Assembly: GCA_001179505.1 (NCBI GenBank)
Contig: CDMY01000200.1
Location: 36,411 to 100,410 of the forward strand
Length of the DNA stretch: 64,000 nt
Reading direction: 5' to 3'
From: Vitrella brassicaformis
Lineage: Eukaryota; Sar; Vitrellaceae
Below the pieces are notes generated by a model that was not told the origin of the DNA, made no database searches, and was given only the letters and a program-made list of their open reading frames with translations. A program made the translations under genes and the position numbers. Each line of letters opens with the position of its first letter. The stretch's first letter is position 1. Shown here piece after piece: positions 36,839 to 47,098 of this stretch.

Positions 36839-36868
36839 GCCCCCTCCCCCTTGAATGGGGGAGGGGGC
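36839..36868. repeat. 12-bp perfect G/C hairpin
   Basis: Arms GCCCCCTCCCCC (36839-36850) and its complement (36857-36868) around a 6-nt loop, within the 1.7-kb insertion. Confidence 0.85.
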
Positions 36869-36947
36869 TGCAAAAGGTCAGTATCCATCAGTCAGGGGTC
36901 ACAGGCAGAAGAGAGCACGTCGACCACAGACCGATTGAAGGCGATGA

Positions 36948-37574
36948 TGGCCGTCACGCAGCATTCTGGCACGCAGATCTACTCTCTGAGCACTCCTGTG
37001 TCTGCCTGGCAGGTGTGTTGATGTTTCGTTTGGCCGGCCGCATTGCCGCTTTCTCCCTAATTGCACGGTGAGCTGATGGCTGTCATGGAGGATTCTGGCA
37101 CACAGATCTAGTCGTCTGAGCGCTCCTGTGTTTGCCTGGCAGGTGTGTCGGTGTTTCGTTTGGCCGCATTGCCGCCTTCTCTACTGCACGGTGAGCTGAT
37201 GGCCGTCTCGCAGGATTCCGGCACACAGATCTACTCGTCTGAGCGCTCCTGTGTTTGTCTGGCAGGTGTGTTGGTGTTTCGTTTGGCCGCATTGCCGCCT
37301 TCTCTACTGCACGGTGAGCTGATGGCCGTCACGCAGGATTCCGGCACATAGATCTAGTCGTCTGAGCGCTCTTATGTTTGCCTGGCAGGTGTGTTGATGT
37401 TTTGTTTGCCGCATTGCCGCCGTCTCTACTGCACGGTGAGCTGATGGCCGTCACGCAGGATTCCGGCACAGAGATCTAGTCGTCTGAGCGCTCTTTTGTT
37501 TGCCTGGCAGGTGTGTTGATGTTTTGTTTGCCGCATTGCCGCCGTCTCTACTGCACGGTGATCGCATGAGCTGA
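36948..37574. repeat. 123-base tandem repeat (minisatellite), five units
   Basis: Units start at 36948, 37077, 37200, 37323 and 37445, with a broken sixth at 37575. Unit lengths are 129, 123, 123, 122 and 130. Each unit holds TGGCCGTCACGCAG, GCACACAGATCT and a splice-like TGCCTGGCAG|GTGTGT. Adjacent units are most alike (3 with 2, 5 with 4), as expected from local unit duplication. Confidence 0.9.
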
Positions 37575-38374
37575 TGGCCGCGACGCAGTATTCCAGCTTA
37601 TACACATATGCTCCCACATGTGTGCTCCGGTATGCGGGTCCTCTCGCATTCATGTGTATGCGCCATTGATTCGTGCATCCACAGCATCTGAGCACAAAGC
37701 TCTTGGCGTGTTTTATCGTTAATTAATACGCCGACGGATGGGAATGCAGTGAGTGTCTATACAGCGTACAGGGCATGTCGAGCGGGTCAGCTATATCTGG
37801 GTCAGAAGGATAGAAGTGCGAGAGATGTCTGACTACTGCTAAAAGTCTGTTGGGGCCGGTCCGCCGCTCCTCTCCCTTGCTTGTGTCGCACCCTAGCGGT
37901 GGGATACCGGTGGTGTAGGATTCATATTGTGTCTTTCTTGGCCGTCCCTCCCTCTATCCCAGTCTGTCTCCCTCCATGCTTCTCTTCACGCCTCCCTTCC
38001 AATCGCCTTTTTGCTACCTGCCACGCCCTGTGCCTGCCTTTTTTTATTATGGTATCGCGAAGTCCCACGCGGCAGGTCTTTTTTGCAGATCTGCCACGCT
38101 TACGATTAATGATGGGGGGGAGGGGGAAGATTGAGACAAACAGAAGCTGCCGTGTGAACAAACCCCGAAAAGCATGAGAAACCACACGCGTTCCTCCTCG
38201 ATCGCCTCGACGCGGGAAATTAGGAGGCGGACAGCACACCCTTCTGAGTAGATATAAGACAACCAGCGGGCAAGGAGGCAAACGGAATCGAGAAACCTTC
38301 ATTCGATTCATTAATTCCTATTCCTGACTTCATGTCGCCTTCTGCCTGGAGCAGCCTTGTGGCCCGTCGGCAGC

Positions 38375-39022
38375 ATGGCTATGGACAATTTCCTCAAGTT
38401 CTTCACCTGCCAGGTGTGCCAGGAGATATACATACGAATGCAAGTCGTACGTCGCCCCCTGCGGCCACTCCATCTGCCTCGGCTGCTGCGCAAGCCTCAC
38501 GGACAACAAGTGAGTGACCGACATGAAGGACCTGGGTACGCCACTCTCACTCGTCATTGTGCAGGTGCCCGACGTGCCGCGTGGCCCTTCCGCCCGCGAG
38601 AGAGCGCAAGTTTAGCGTGGATCTGCTGAATGCGGCGCTGAGTGTTGAAGGCGTCACGGAGAGGGAGCGGGAGAAGATCGCCGAGGGGGCGCCGGCCAAG
38701 TTCAGGCAGGAGAGCACCGTCATCGCGCTATTCGTCAAGAACCTCAAAGGTGCGGCGGTTGAGAGGGCGGCGTGGCGCCTCAGGTGGCCCTCTTCCACGT
38801 GTGTCCGTGTGTTCAGGTGCAACGATGTGCTTTGACATCCGTCCGTCGGCCACTGTGAGGAAGCTCAAGGAGATGGTGAAGGACCGAGAGGGCATCGAGA
38901 TTGCCCACCAGCGGCTGATCTATGCGGGCAAGCAGCTGGACGACAATGACAAGACGCTCAGGGACTACGGCATCCAGAAGAACGACACCGTGCACCTCGT
39001 CCTCCGGCTGAGAGGAGGCTAA
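38375..39022 (+). pseudogene. RING-ubiquitin fusion, copy 1, frameshifted in the RING
   Basis: Same gene as 47099-47751. The start is [19 protein letters not shown] (ATG 38375). At about 38430-38440 copy 1 lacks two bases that copy 2 has, so the RING reads out of frame after its first Cys pair and the third Cys, His and next Cys pair are lost from that frame. The bases encoding [11 protein letters not shown] are still present in another frame. Exons 2 and 3 are intact and encode [19 protein letters not shown] and the full ubiquitin fold ending RLRGG, with TAA at 39020-39022. Unless a different start or exon restores the frame, this copy cannot make the fusion. Confidence 0.78.
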
Positions 39023-39956
39023 GCGGACTGATGGCCCATTCATTTATCAGTGTGACCCACCCGTCGTCAATGCCACTGCATGCGCACTGTACTCTCTTCT
39101 TGATGGCATCTCTTTTTTGACGCAGCGCAGCCAGCAGGGAAGTTTCTCGTGTGTGTATTGTAGCGGTGGTGGTGATGCGGTCGTGATGGTGGGGTGTTTG
39201 CCGACAGTGGCACACACACGAGAGAGAGTGTTCCTTTCACGTTTATCCCTTGGACACCTTTTTCACTGTCCGACAGCACGGGTGAGGTTGTGCGTAGAGG
39301 ACTCAGCGTCGCACAAGAGGTGACGCCCGTGTGTGTGGCCGATCGTATGAAGGGACATTCATTAATGCATTCGTCGTATGCACACTCACGAGAGAGAGAT
39401 AGAAGAGATCCCTTGACACACAACACAACACACATGCACACGCTCACACGCCCTACACAGCCCCCTCCGGTGACAGCAAACGTCTGCTCACATGCAGGCA
39501 GCAGCTAAGCCATCGCCGTACGTGTCAGTGGCTGGGTGAGTGATCACGCGATGACATCCCCCATCGACCCTGCCTGCCTCCCTCCGCCCCGCCCTCTCTA
39601 CTCCCCCACCGCCCGGCGCCATCCAGAGAGATATACCACGCCAATGGCAGACAGACACACAGGCGGGAAGCAGAAGCAATCGATCAAAGAGCACCAGCCG
39701 TTCCCTCCAGCCTCCCCCGCCCTCATCTTTCTGTGTGCCTCTCTCATGCGACGCGCTTGATGCCTCGTCACATTCAGCTCCACCACACGTCAACCAAACA
39801 CAGCCACGTCCAACCGACCCACACCCCTCACGCCACAACACACCACACACACAGCCCACCACTACTGTCCATTGCATCATCGCCATTCCCGCTGTCCGCT
39901 GCTGATGTGGGCTGGTGTGAGTTCTGGGCCGCTGCTGGTGCTGGTGCTGGTGTGGG
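39023..39956. other. Spacer between cassette copies 1 and 2
   Basis: From about 39290 it matches 48000-48651 of the next junction. CA/TG-rich, no exon seen. Confidence 0.55.
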
Positions 39957-42317
39957 CTACCGGAATGCGGCCCCCAGCTGCTGCCATGTGAACTGGCAGT
40001 CGGCATCGCCCAGATGGGTGTTGAAGCCCTTGACCACCGCCCCATCCGCCAGCCCCCACTTGGCCGCCTCGTCCAGCCTGGCCCGATGCACCACCTCAGG
40101 CAGACCCACACGGCCACGTGTGTGCACCGCCTCACGCGGACGGCTGTCGACACCCTCCAGCTCGAAGCACCGCAGCTGCGGCACACGCACCACCTGGCCG
40201 CCCACATCGGCCGTCCCGCCCACCACCTCCCTGTTGCTGCTGGCCTGGTACACTGCCGACTTGACGAAGCGCTCCGCTGCCGCACACACACGGCGGGCCA
40301 TGTCGCTGTGCCGCACACCGATGGCCTCACTGACGGCCTCCTGGGCGGCATCCATGTCGAAGAGGTATGACGCGATGCGCCAGCCAAAGACGGGGGCCTC
40401 CTGCGGGCCGACGGCCAGCCGGGGGGTCAGGAGGGCCGCGAGGGAGCGGTGGGGGGCGAGGGCGGCGTTGACGGCCACCATGACGGCAGCGGGCAGCTCG
40501 TTGAGCACCGCCGCATGCTCCGTCAGCACCAGCTGGCGGCCACGGCGGTCCCTTTGTGTGACTGTGGAGATGGTGTTGATGTCGGCCCCCGCCCGCAGCA
40601 GGCTGCGGATGGTGAGCTTGTAGTTGTCGATCTTGGCTCGATACCGCTCCTTGGCCGGCTCTGGTGTGTCCGGGTCCTGGAGCAATTGAGTGCGGTGGTC
40701 GAGCTCGTAGGCAGCCCAGGCGAGGGGCGTGTCGCCAGAGTTGTCCCGTCTGTTGATCTCGGCAGCGGGCAGCTTGCGGCAGAGGTAGTCGGCCACGTGG
40801 GGAGAGCCACACTCTGCCGCCCAGTGCAGTGGCGTCCATCCGTTGCCGTCGGCTGCCGTCATGTCGGCCCCGTTCGCCGTGATGAGATCCAGGTAGCTGT
40901 CGATGAAGCACTGGGGATAGCGCCCTTCCGCTTGTATGGCTGCCCTGTGCACCAGGTTTTTGCCCCAGACGTCTCGTTCGGCAGCGAGGGTGGGGTCTCG
41001 TGTGATGAGTTGCCGATACATCGACAGCAGCAGCTCCAGATACTGCGGGGGAGGCGGACGCATGGCATAGGGCAGCTCCATCACCATGGGTGCGTCTGGT
41101 GGACGTAGGTCGATTCCGTGCCGCGCCGTCAGGATGTCGAATGCCGTCCGGTTGCCATACGCAATCGCCAATTGGAGGGGCGTCTGTTGGGGATGATCGG
41201 CTGCCGCATTGGGGTCGGCTCCTCCGTCGAGGAGTGCGATCAGGACGGCCGATTGCAGCTCGTCAGACGACCACTTTGGCAGGCAGACAAGACGGTCATC
41301 ACCCTCATCGGCTTCTGCTTGGATGGTCGGGACGGCATAGTCCGAGTTGTTGTCAATGGCGAGATGGACCAGCGAGTAGCCGTAGACGGCACGACGCATG
41401 CTGCCCTTCTGCCGCAGTCGAGGCTCCACATGGGGGTCGGCACCCAGCTCGATGAGGTCGGTCGCGTGCTGCGGGGCGGAGATGGTGCGGCCGATGATGC
41501 CCAATGCCAGCTGCTTGGTGACCTCGTTGGTGCCCAGGGGGAATCGAGCCTCGATGTCGTTGGCTCCCACACAGCCGTCAGGCACCTCAACCGTGGTGGC
41601 CACCAGCACAGGATGGCCTGCAACACACACACACAGCCACCACACGGCACACACAGTGAAGGAATGTGTGTGAGGATCACATCCTCTCGCGTCTGTCTGT
41701 CTGTCTGTCTGGCGTACCGTCCTCCTCATAGCCGTCGTCTTCATCGCTCTCGTTGTCGTCATCGATGCCGTCGTCGTCGTCGCCCAGCGGCCCACCGTCG
41801 TCATCACTGTCGTCCTGTACACCATCCTGCCACAACAAAGGGAAAAAGTGAGAAACACTGCTGACGGTCGTCGCATGGGGCGGCTGTTGCTGTCAATGAG
41901 TGACTCACCGATTCGGATTCGCTATCAGCTGCCGCCTGTAGACCTTCTCCCTCCTCCTCGGCCATCTCGCCGTCCTCCTCCTCACCCAACAAATCTGAAA
42001 CGAAGACATACCAACACATTCGTCAACAAAGCAAAAATGAGTGTGCCACTGGTGTGTTGATGAGTCTGTGTGGCGTGCTGTTGACTCACCACTGTCAGCG
42101 TCATTGTCGTCTTGCCCGTCTGGCTGCCCGCCGCCGTTGTTATCCTCCTCAGCCACATCGTCTGCACACACAATCGAAGGCACACACACACACACGTGTG
42201 GCGCTGATGCTGTGTGTTTGATGTGTCACATTCATCTGTGTGTGGCGTACCCGCATCGCCACCGTCACCGTCCGCCATGGCAGCGGAGGCCATCTGGCTG
42301 TCGTGACCTCCAGACAT
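39957..42317 (-). CDS. Ankyrin-repeat protein with acidic N-terminus, copy 2 (intact)
   Basis: The start is MSGGHDSQMASAAMADGDGG (ATG 42317). Exons 1-4 (42317 to about 41719) encode an acidic, disordered region (GQPDGQDDNDADSG, GEEEDGEMAEEEGEG, DDDNESDEDDGYEEDG). Exon 5 (about 41618-39957) is one 550-codon reading frame. It has ankyrin-like repeats: QTPLQLAIAYGNRTAFDILT, NLVHRAAIQAEGRYPQCFID, GWTPLHWAAECGSPHVADYL and GDTPLAWAAYELDH, each followed by a loop such as NRRDNS. Then comes a conserved C-terminal region, APVFGWRIASYLFDMDAAQE and EVVGGTADVGGQVVRVPQLR, ending TWQQLGAAFR. Ankyrin repeats bind other proteins; partner unknown. Total about 660 residues. It is the only one of the four local copies seen whole and unbroken. 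Confidence 0.82.
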
Positions 42318-43017
42318 CTCACTCAAACAGACACCAACAGCTGCACCAACCACACACACACAGAGAGGCGACAAGAGATGGGCAGACACCTGCTGCATGT
42401 GTCGTGTGTGTGCTCGCCCACCTAGCTATGAGTCAAATGGTACAAAGGCGCTCAATCAGTCCGCCCCGTCACCAAGGCCGACCTGCACAACACGACACCG
42501 ACACACAAAGGCAGCAAGGCACATCACGACTACTGGTGAACGAATCGCCTGAGCGCGTACCGTCGGGTGGCTCTCTCCTGCTAAGCGCCGCGATGATTAA
42601 TTCCCCAGCGAAGGCCTCCGGCGACAGAGAGGAAGGAGGCCCGTCCATGAGGAAACGTCAGAGTGATAGCCAAACGGATGGGCGGAGGGATGGACGTGAC
42701 GTCAGGAGTCCCTCTGGGACGGACGTGACGTCAGGGAGTCCCTCGTCTTTCCTCTCCCTTTTCCCTTTCCCTTTTGCCTGTCTGCGAGCTTATTCGATCA
42801 GACCGGTGCGAGAGCGATAAAGGATCCCGTTTGAAAAGATCTGAGACAGGCAGCACACGAGCAGGCAATCCGGACCGACAAAAGCTGAAAGTGACGGCGA
42901 AAAACCGACCCGAGCGACCCTGGCCGAAGCGACCCAGCCGTCCTTCGTCATTTTGGTTCTCGCGATGGCGCAGCCCCAGTCCGAAGGTATCAATGCTCAG
43001 ATGGGTCGACGCTAACC
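42318..43017. other. Divergent promoter region, cassette copy 2
   Basis: Between the starts of ankyrin copy 2 and gene X copy 2. Contains a duplicated CRE-like block at about 42690-42745. No exon. Confidence 0.6.
42697..42733. promoter_or_regulatory. Two CRE-like TGACGTCA palindromes
   Basis: Perfect TGACGTCA at 42697-42704 and 42726-42733, 29 bases apart, within a local duplication. TGACGTCA is the classic bZIP (CREB/ATF) site; use here is inferred. Copy 1 has a single degenerate TGACCTCA. Confidence 0.5.
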
Positions 43018-44345
43018 ATGGAAAAGCCGACTGTTGCATGTGTTGCAGCCAAGGCATCTGTGGACGCCGGCGAGTCCGCCACGACCTCTCAGCAGCAGCA
43101 GCCGTCGGGTCCCCTCGCCATGGCAACAGCGGCTGCCGTCGGCACCACGGGCAATGGCAATGGCAACGGCCGATACGGTAAGCCTGACATCAGCTGCCGG
43201 CGGATGGATGGATGGATGGATGGATGTCCTCTCTTCCGCGTGTTGTCTGTCGTTGCTGCAGTGTCTGTTGGTGAGGGTCGTGTGTACGGGCAGCGGGAGT
43301 GGAAACTGATCACCCCGTGGCTCAAGGGTGCTGCACACACACGGCACACCCACCATCCAGAACGAGCCGTGTTTGCAATGGTCCTTGGCTGCGTGTGGTC
43401 TGTGTGTGCAGTTGGTGACAAGGTGAGTGTGCTGAACGCCAATCCGCTGTACGTGGAGGCCGAGTGCGTCGAGGGCGACCGCAAGGGCGTCACCGGCAAG
43501 TTCATGCCCAAATGCGTCAACTTCGACAACACATTCGTCGGTACGTAACACATTCGTCGGTACGTCGAATGTGTTATCGAAAACTAGGAGGAGGGGGTGA
43601 GGTGGACACACCGACGACCTGGATGGGGGACGCCGCATCAGTGCGTGTGCGTGGGAGACATGGGGTATGGCGATGAACGAGGGTGCTCTGTGCGTGGGTG
43701 TGTGCATTTTCAGATGTTGCTGAGGCCGGCGCTGCCCCGAAGGCGAAAGTAGGCAGCACCACAGCACTACACAGCACCCCTCCATGGCCATGCACACCAC
43801 ACACCACACACCACCACACCATACGGAGGGAGATCCAGACGATGACCGTCCTGTGCTCCACCCTTCCCTTGTGTGTCATTGTCGTGTGTGGTGCAGGCCA
43901 AGGGGAAGGGCGAGGCCAAGTCTGGTGGTGGCAAGGCGGGTGCTGCCCCGAAGCACCCTTCGTTTGAGGAGATGATCAAGGAGGCCATCGGCACACTCAA
44001 GGACCAGTCAGGCAGCAGCCTGTTCGCCATCAAGAAGTTCATCCAGGCCAAGTACTCCCTCGACGTCGAGGACGCACGCACCAAGCACCACCTCAGCCGC
44101 TCACTCTATAAGCCAAGAAACTCATCATGGTATGTACAGGGGGAGGGTAGATGATAATGGTGTGGTGGGATGGTGTGGTGTGGTGTGGTGTGGTGGGTGC
44201 ATCTCGACGTGTGGCGTGTGTTGGTGTGTTGTGTGCAGATCAAGGCGTCGTACAAGTTGAACATGAACGTGGGCTGCCAAGATTGGCCGCCGCTGAGGGT
44301 ACGCACGCACCCCACACAAACCACACACCACACCACACCACACCT
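43018..44345 (+). pseudogene. Chimeric gene: X exons 1-3 joined to a linker-histone H1 fragment
   Basis: Exons 1-3 of X are intact: MEKPTVACVAAKASVDAGES, splice GATACG|gtaagc, VYGQREWKLITPWLK, then VGDKVSVLNANPLYVEAECV to FDNTFVG. At about 43550 homology to copy 1 stops, and it resumes at about 44345. The replacement holds linker-histone sequence: from 43714 VAEAGAAPKAK, then [40 protein letters not shown] and [11 protein letters not shown], with the rest of the H15 fold (KKLIM, IKASYKLN) one base out of frame. X exon 3 ends in phase 1 and the histone exon begins in phase 1, so a spliced fusion is possible. One base appears deleted at about 44111, ending the H1 frame at a stop at 44152-44154. 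Linker histones bind nucleosome dyads. Confidence 0.72.
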
Positions 44346-44948
44346 TCAGTGTGATGTATGTGTAGTCTGACGACATGAGACACTGATCTCTATCGTATGC
44401 ATGTGTGGATGGATGGATGGATGGATGTGTGGATGTGTGTGTTTGTCTTCTCCTTTGCCGCCCTGCCTGCCAATCGATTCGCCGTGTCTGGGCGTCGCCT
44501 CTCCGTTCTTGACCCATGCAGAGCGACGCCTCCTGCCTGCCTGCCTTCTATTCCCTGACTGGCTAAGTCGTCCGTGTGTGTGGTTTGGGGTGTCCGTGTG
44601 TGTGCGTGTGTGTGGACCGTTTGCCGACACTTTGGCATGGAGCGACTGGATGGATGGAGTGAGAATTGATTGATGCACACACAGCAAGTCACACGAACGA
44701 ACAAATACCGCAACAGACAGACATGCCCCCACTCCCTGTCTACTCAGCTAGATGAAGATCATCATGCAGATGACTAATGCATGCGCTGCAGCAATGACTG
44801 ACTGTCCATCCAAAGGCATCCCGAATCACGCCATACGACAAACACAGACTTAAGTACCAGCACCTTTGTGGCACCACACGTACCCACTCACCTGCAGTCA
44901 CTCCCCCTCCCTCCCTCCCTCCCTGTGTGTATGGCCAGCAGCCGACCC
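44346..44948. other. Intergenic region, cassette copy 2
   Basis: Matches 33945-34520 of copy 1. No exon. Confidence 0.55.
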
Positions 44949-46644
44949 CTACGCCGCCACCTTCTGGCGAACGAGCGCAGCTGTCTGGGGGTACCGCTCA
45001 TCTGGGCGGCGCTTCCAAGCAACGGGGGGCTCCGTGGTGCAGATCGTCAGGCGCGAGTCAACGCGGACCAGGAAATCATCGGCCGCCTTGTCCCCACACA
45101 GAATGAGGATCGTCCCATCCAACTGCATACTTGCGCCGTCGACCGACCACTCGTCCGCTTTGCGGCAGCCCTTCCACTGGCCCCGTGGCTGCCGCATGAC
45201 GTCTCGGGTGAGCTGGTACTGTTTGGGAGGTGGAATGATGAGGTCATCTGGGAGCGTGAAGTGGGGGCGCAGACGAAAGTCGTTCCCGTCCACGAAATCC
45301 CTGTCGATCAAACGGACGATGATATCCGTGAAGGAAGAGTATACGTACTCGTCACCTGCAGACAGACAGCAGACATGGAAAGGATCCATGCGCTCTGCGT
45401 GATCTCTCTCGGCTGCTCTGCTCACGTTTCGTCGGCGGGTCGGATTCGGTCAAATCGATGCTGACGTACGTCAGCGCACCGGTGTCTGTTGACCGGTCGG
45501 GCCAGCCCAGATAGTCCTGGCCGTTGACACGGCTCAGATCCACACACTGGCGGACACGGTGACTGAATAGCGAGTACTGGCGCACCGCCGGGGGCCGCGT
45601 GTCGAATACCGCCCGGCTGCCCGCTCGCTGGAGATCGTGTGCCGTGATGGTGATGGGCAGAGAGGGGAGGCGGCGGCTGTTCTTGAGGTAGTAGATGAGC
45701 GACACACAGCGGTCCCAGCAGCCGCCCTCCTCGATGACGTACAACACCCGCAACAGATAACCCTCCCTGGTGTCGACCAGCCGCAGCACGTCCACCAGGT
45801 CATACCAGATTAGACGGCACATTATGCCCAGGCAGACCGGCGACAACATGCCGAGATGCCATCTCATGGCGACAATGACCGGCTGAACGGAAGACTCGTC
45901 GCTCGGGGGCCAAATCCAGGAGATGCAGATCTCAGAGATGAAAAGCAACGCCAGAGCACAATCGAAGCAGATCACGCCGCCGGACCGCAGAAGGTCACAT
46001 GCGTCGCCATACGCCACCCAAAACTGCCGAAACGCTCGCACGACGAAGGACGCCTCCCCAAGCCATCGGATGGCCACGTCAATCACAAGAAACGGAACCA
46101 CCCAGGCGAGAAGGTAGAGAAGCCACTGGATGGGCCACTGAATCCACGGGAACACAGCCAGCTGCTGCACCAGAAACGGTGTCAGGACGACGGCCCAGCT
46201 GTGGATGGACATGTAAATGAAGATGAAGACGCGGAAACCCACGGCTACTTGAACGAGAGTGGAGACCGCACTGAAGATCGCCGCCATCCACTGCAACAGA
46301 ATCTGCAGGACCGTCTCGCACCGCTTCTGGTAGGTGAGCACTCCACTAAGGCCCTTCTCGCGAATGGCCGCGTCGAGGCGGTGCGTCAGGTTGACCTCGC
46401 TGACCAGCTGGCAGCCGACGCTCTTGGACGAGGCTCGAAGGGCGACGCAGTCATATGCCGTCAGGGAGGCCAGCAGCCGCCTCTCCACATCCTCAGGCAA
46501 GCCGACCAACGAACACGCATCGGCGTCCGTCTGACGTGCACACACATCCCCACGCAGACCCGACAGACCCAGTGGATGCAGGAGTGGCCATGTGTGAGTG
46601 GAGTGCTCTCTCACCATCGGTGCCCCTGCTCCGCTACTCGTCAT
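44949..46644 (-). CDS. Gene Y, copy 2: multi-pass membrane protein with F-box-like N-terminus
   Basis: The start is MTSSGAGAPM (ATG 46644). Exon 2 (about 46530-45431) and exon 3 (about 45357-44949) follow through gtgaga...cag and gtgagc...cag. About 510 residues. LVGLPEDVERRLLASLTAYD resembles the first half of an F-box; I cannot confirm the second half. Hydrophobic segments: VAVGFRVFIFIYMSIHSWAV with VVLTPFLVQQLAVF, WLLYLLAWVVPFLVIDVAIR, VICFDCALALLFISEICISW and PVCLGIMCRLIWYDLVDVL. A soluble C-terminal half includes YVYSSFTDIIVRLIDRDFVD, WSVDGASMQLDGTILILCGD and KAADDFLVRVDSRLTI. No family recognised. If the F-box is real this would be a membrane-bound substrate receptor, which would fit its RING-ubiquitin neighbour; that is inference. 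Confidence 0.72.
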
Positions 46645-47098
46645 CAGATCCCGCCAGCTCTACTAGATCCTGCACAAAGCACAGCCACATATATATGTGC
46701 ACGGCGTGCTGGTTGTGTTGTTGTTCTTCGTGTTACCGTGGGCACTGTGTTTGCGCACCGGCATCTGCCGCGATAAGGATGAGCCCAGGGATGCAAGTAT
46801 CAGTGACTGTCCTCCGTTCAATGACCACACTTGAGAGTCAGATCCGATCAGCTGCGTGCAATGCGCGACAGATCCCCTTTTCTGCCCCCATCTCCCTTTC
46901 CCCTTCCGCCACGCGAGCTTCGATCGCCTCGACGCGGGAAATTAGGAGGCGGACAGCAGACCCTTCTGAGTAGCTATAAGATGACCAGCGGGCAAGGAGG
47001 CGAACGGAAGCGAAAAGCTTTCATTCGATTCATTAATATTCCTATTCCTGACGTCATGTCGCCTTCTGCCTGGAGCAGCCTTGTGGCCCGTCGGTAGC
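46645..47098. other. Upstream region of the RING-ubiquitin gene, copy 2
   Basis: Divergent promoter between Y and RING-ubiquitin. Holds GGGAAATTAGGAGGCGG (shared with 38214-38230) and a TATA-like CTATAAG near 46974. A short upstream ORF starts at ATG 47055 and ends at TAG just before the main ATG. Confidence 0.5.
47049..47056. promoter_or_regulatory. CRE-like TGACGTCA upstream of RING-ubiquitin copy 2
   Basis: Perfect palindrome 43 bases before the main ATG. Copy 1 reads TGACTTCA at the same place. Confidence 0.4.

Larger units (their letters stand above)
36486..38197. mobile_element. 1.7-kb insertion present only in cassette copy 1
   Basis: Copy 2 reads continuously through CTTCGATCGCCTCG at about 46919. 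In copy 1 the same text is split: TCGAT at 36481-36485 on the left and TCGAT at 38198-38202 on the right, with 1712 bases between. TCGAT may be a 5-base target-site duplication. The ends share only a weak inverted GGAAC, and I see no transposase. The alternative is deletion in copy 2 through the TCGAT repeats. The insert holds a 123-base tandem array and a G/C hairpin. Confidence 0.5.
28700..39956. repeat. Tandem cassette, copy 1: ankyrin - X - Y - RING-ubiquitin - spacer
   Basis: Gene order and orientation (- + - +) and much intron and intergenic sequence match 39957-48651. It carries an extra about 1.7-kb insertion at 36486-38197. All four genes show damage or alteration relative to copy 2. 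Confidence 0.88.

Noticed and set aside
36948-37574. CRISPR array
   Set aside because: Units are about 123 bases, tandem without spacers, in a eukaryotic genome; this is a minisatellite.
45856-46776. 306-codon plus-strand open frame opposite gene Y copy 2
   Set aside because: Antisense of the membrane-protein exon; highly charged, with no family features.
47055-47097. Start of RING-ubiquitin copy 2 at the upstream ATG
   Set aside because: That frame ends at TAG just before the main ATG and does not encode the RING; treated as an upstream ORF.
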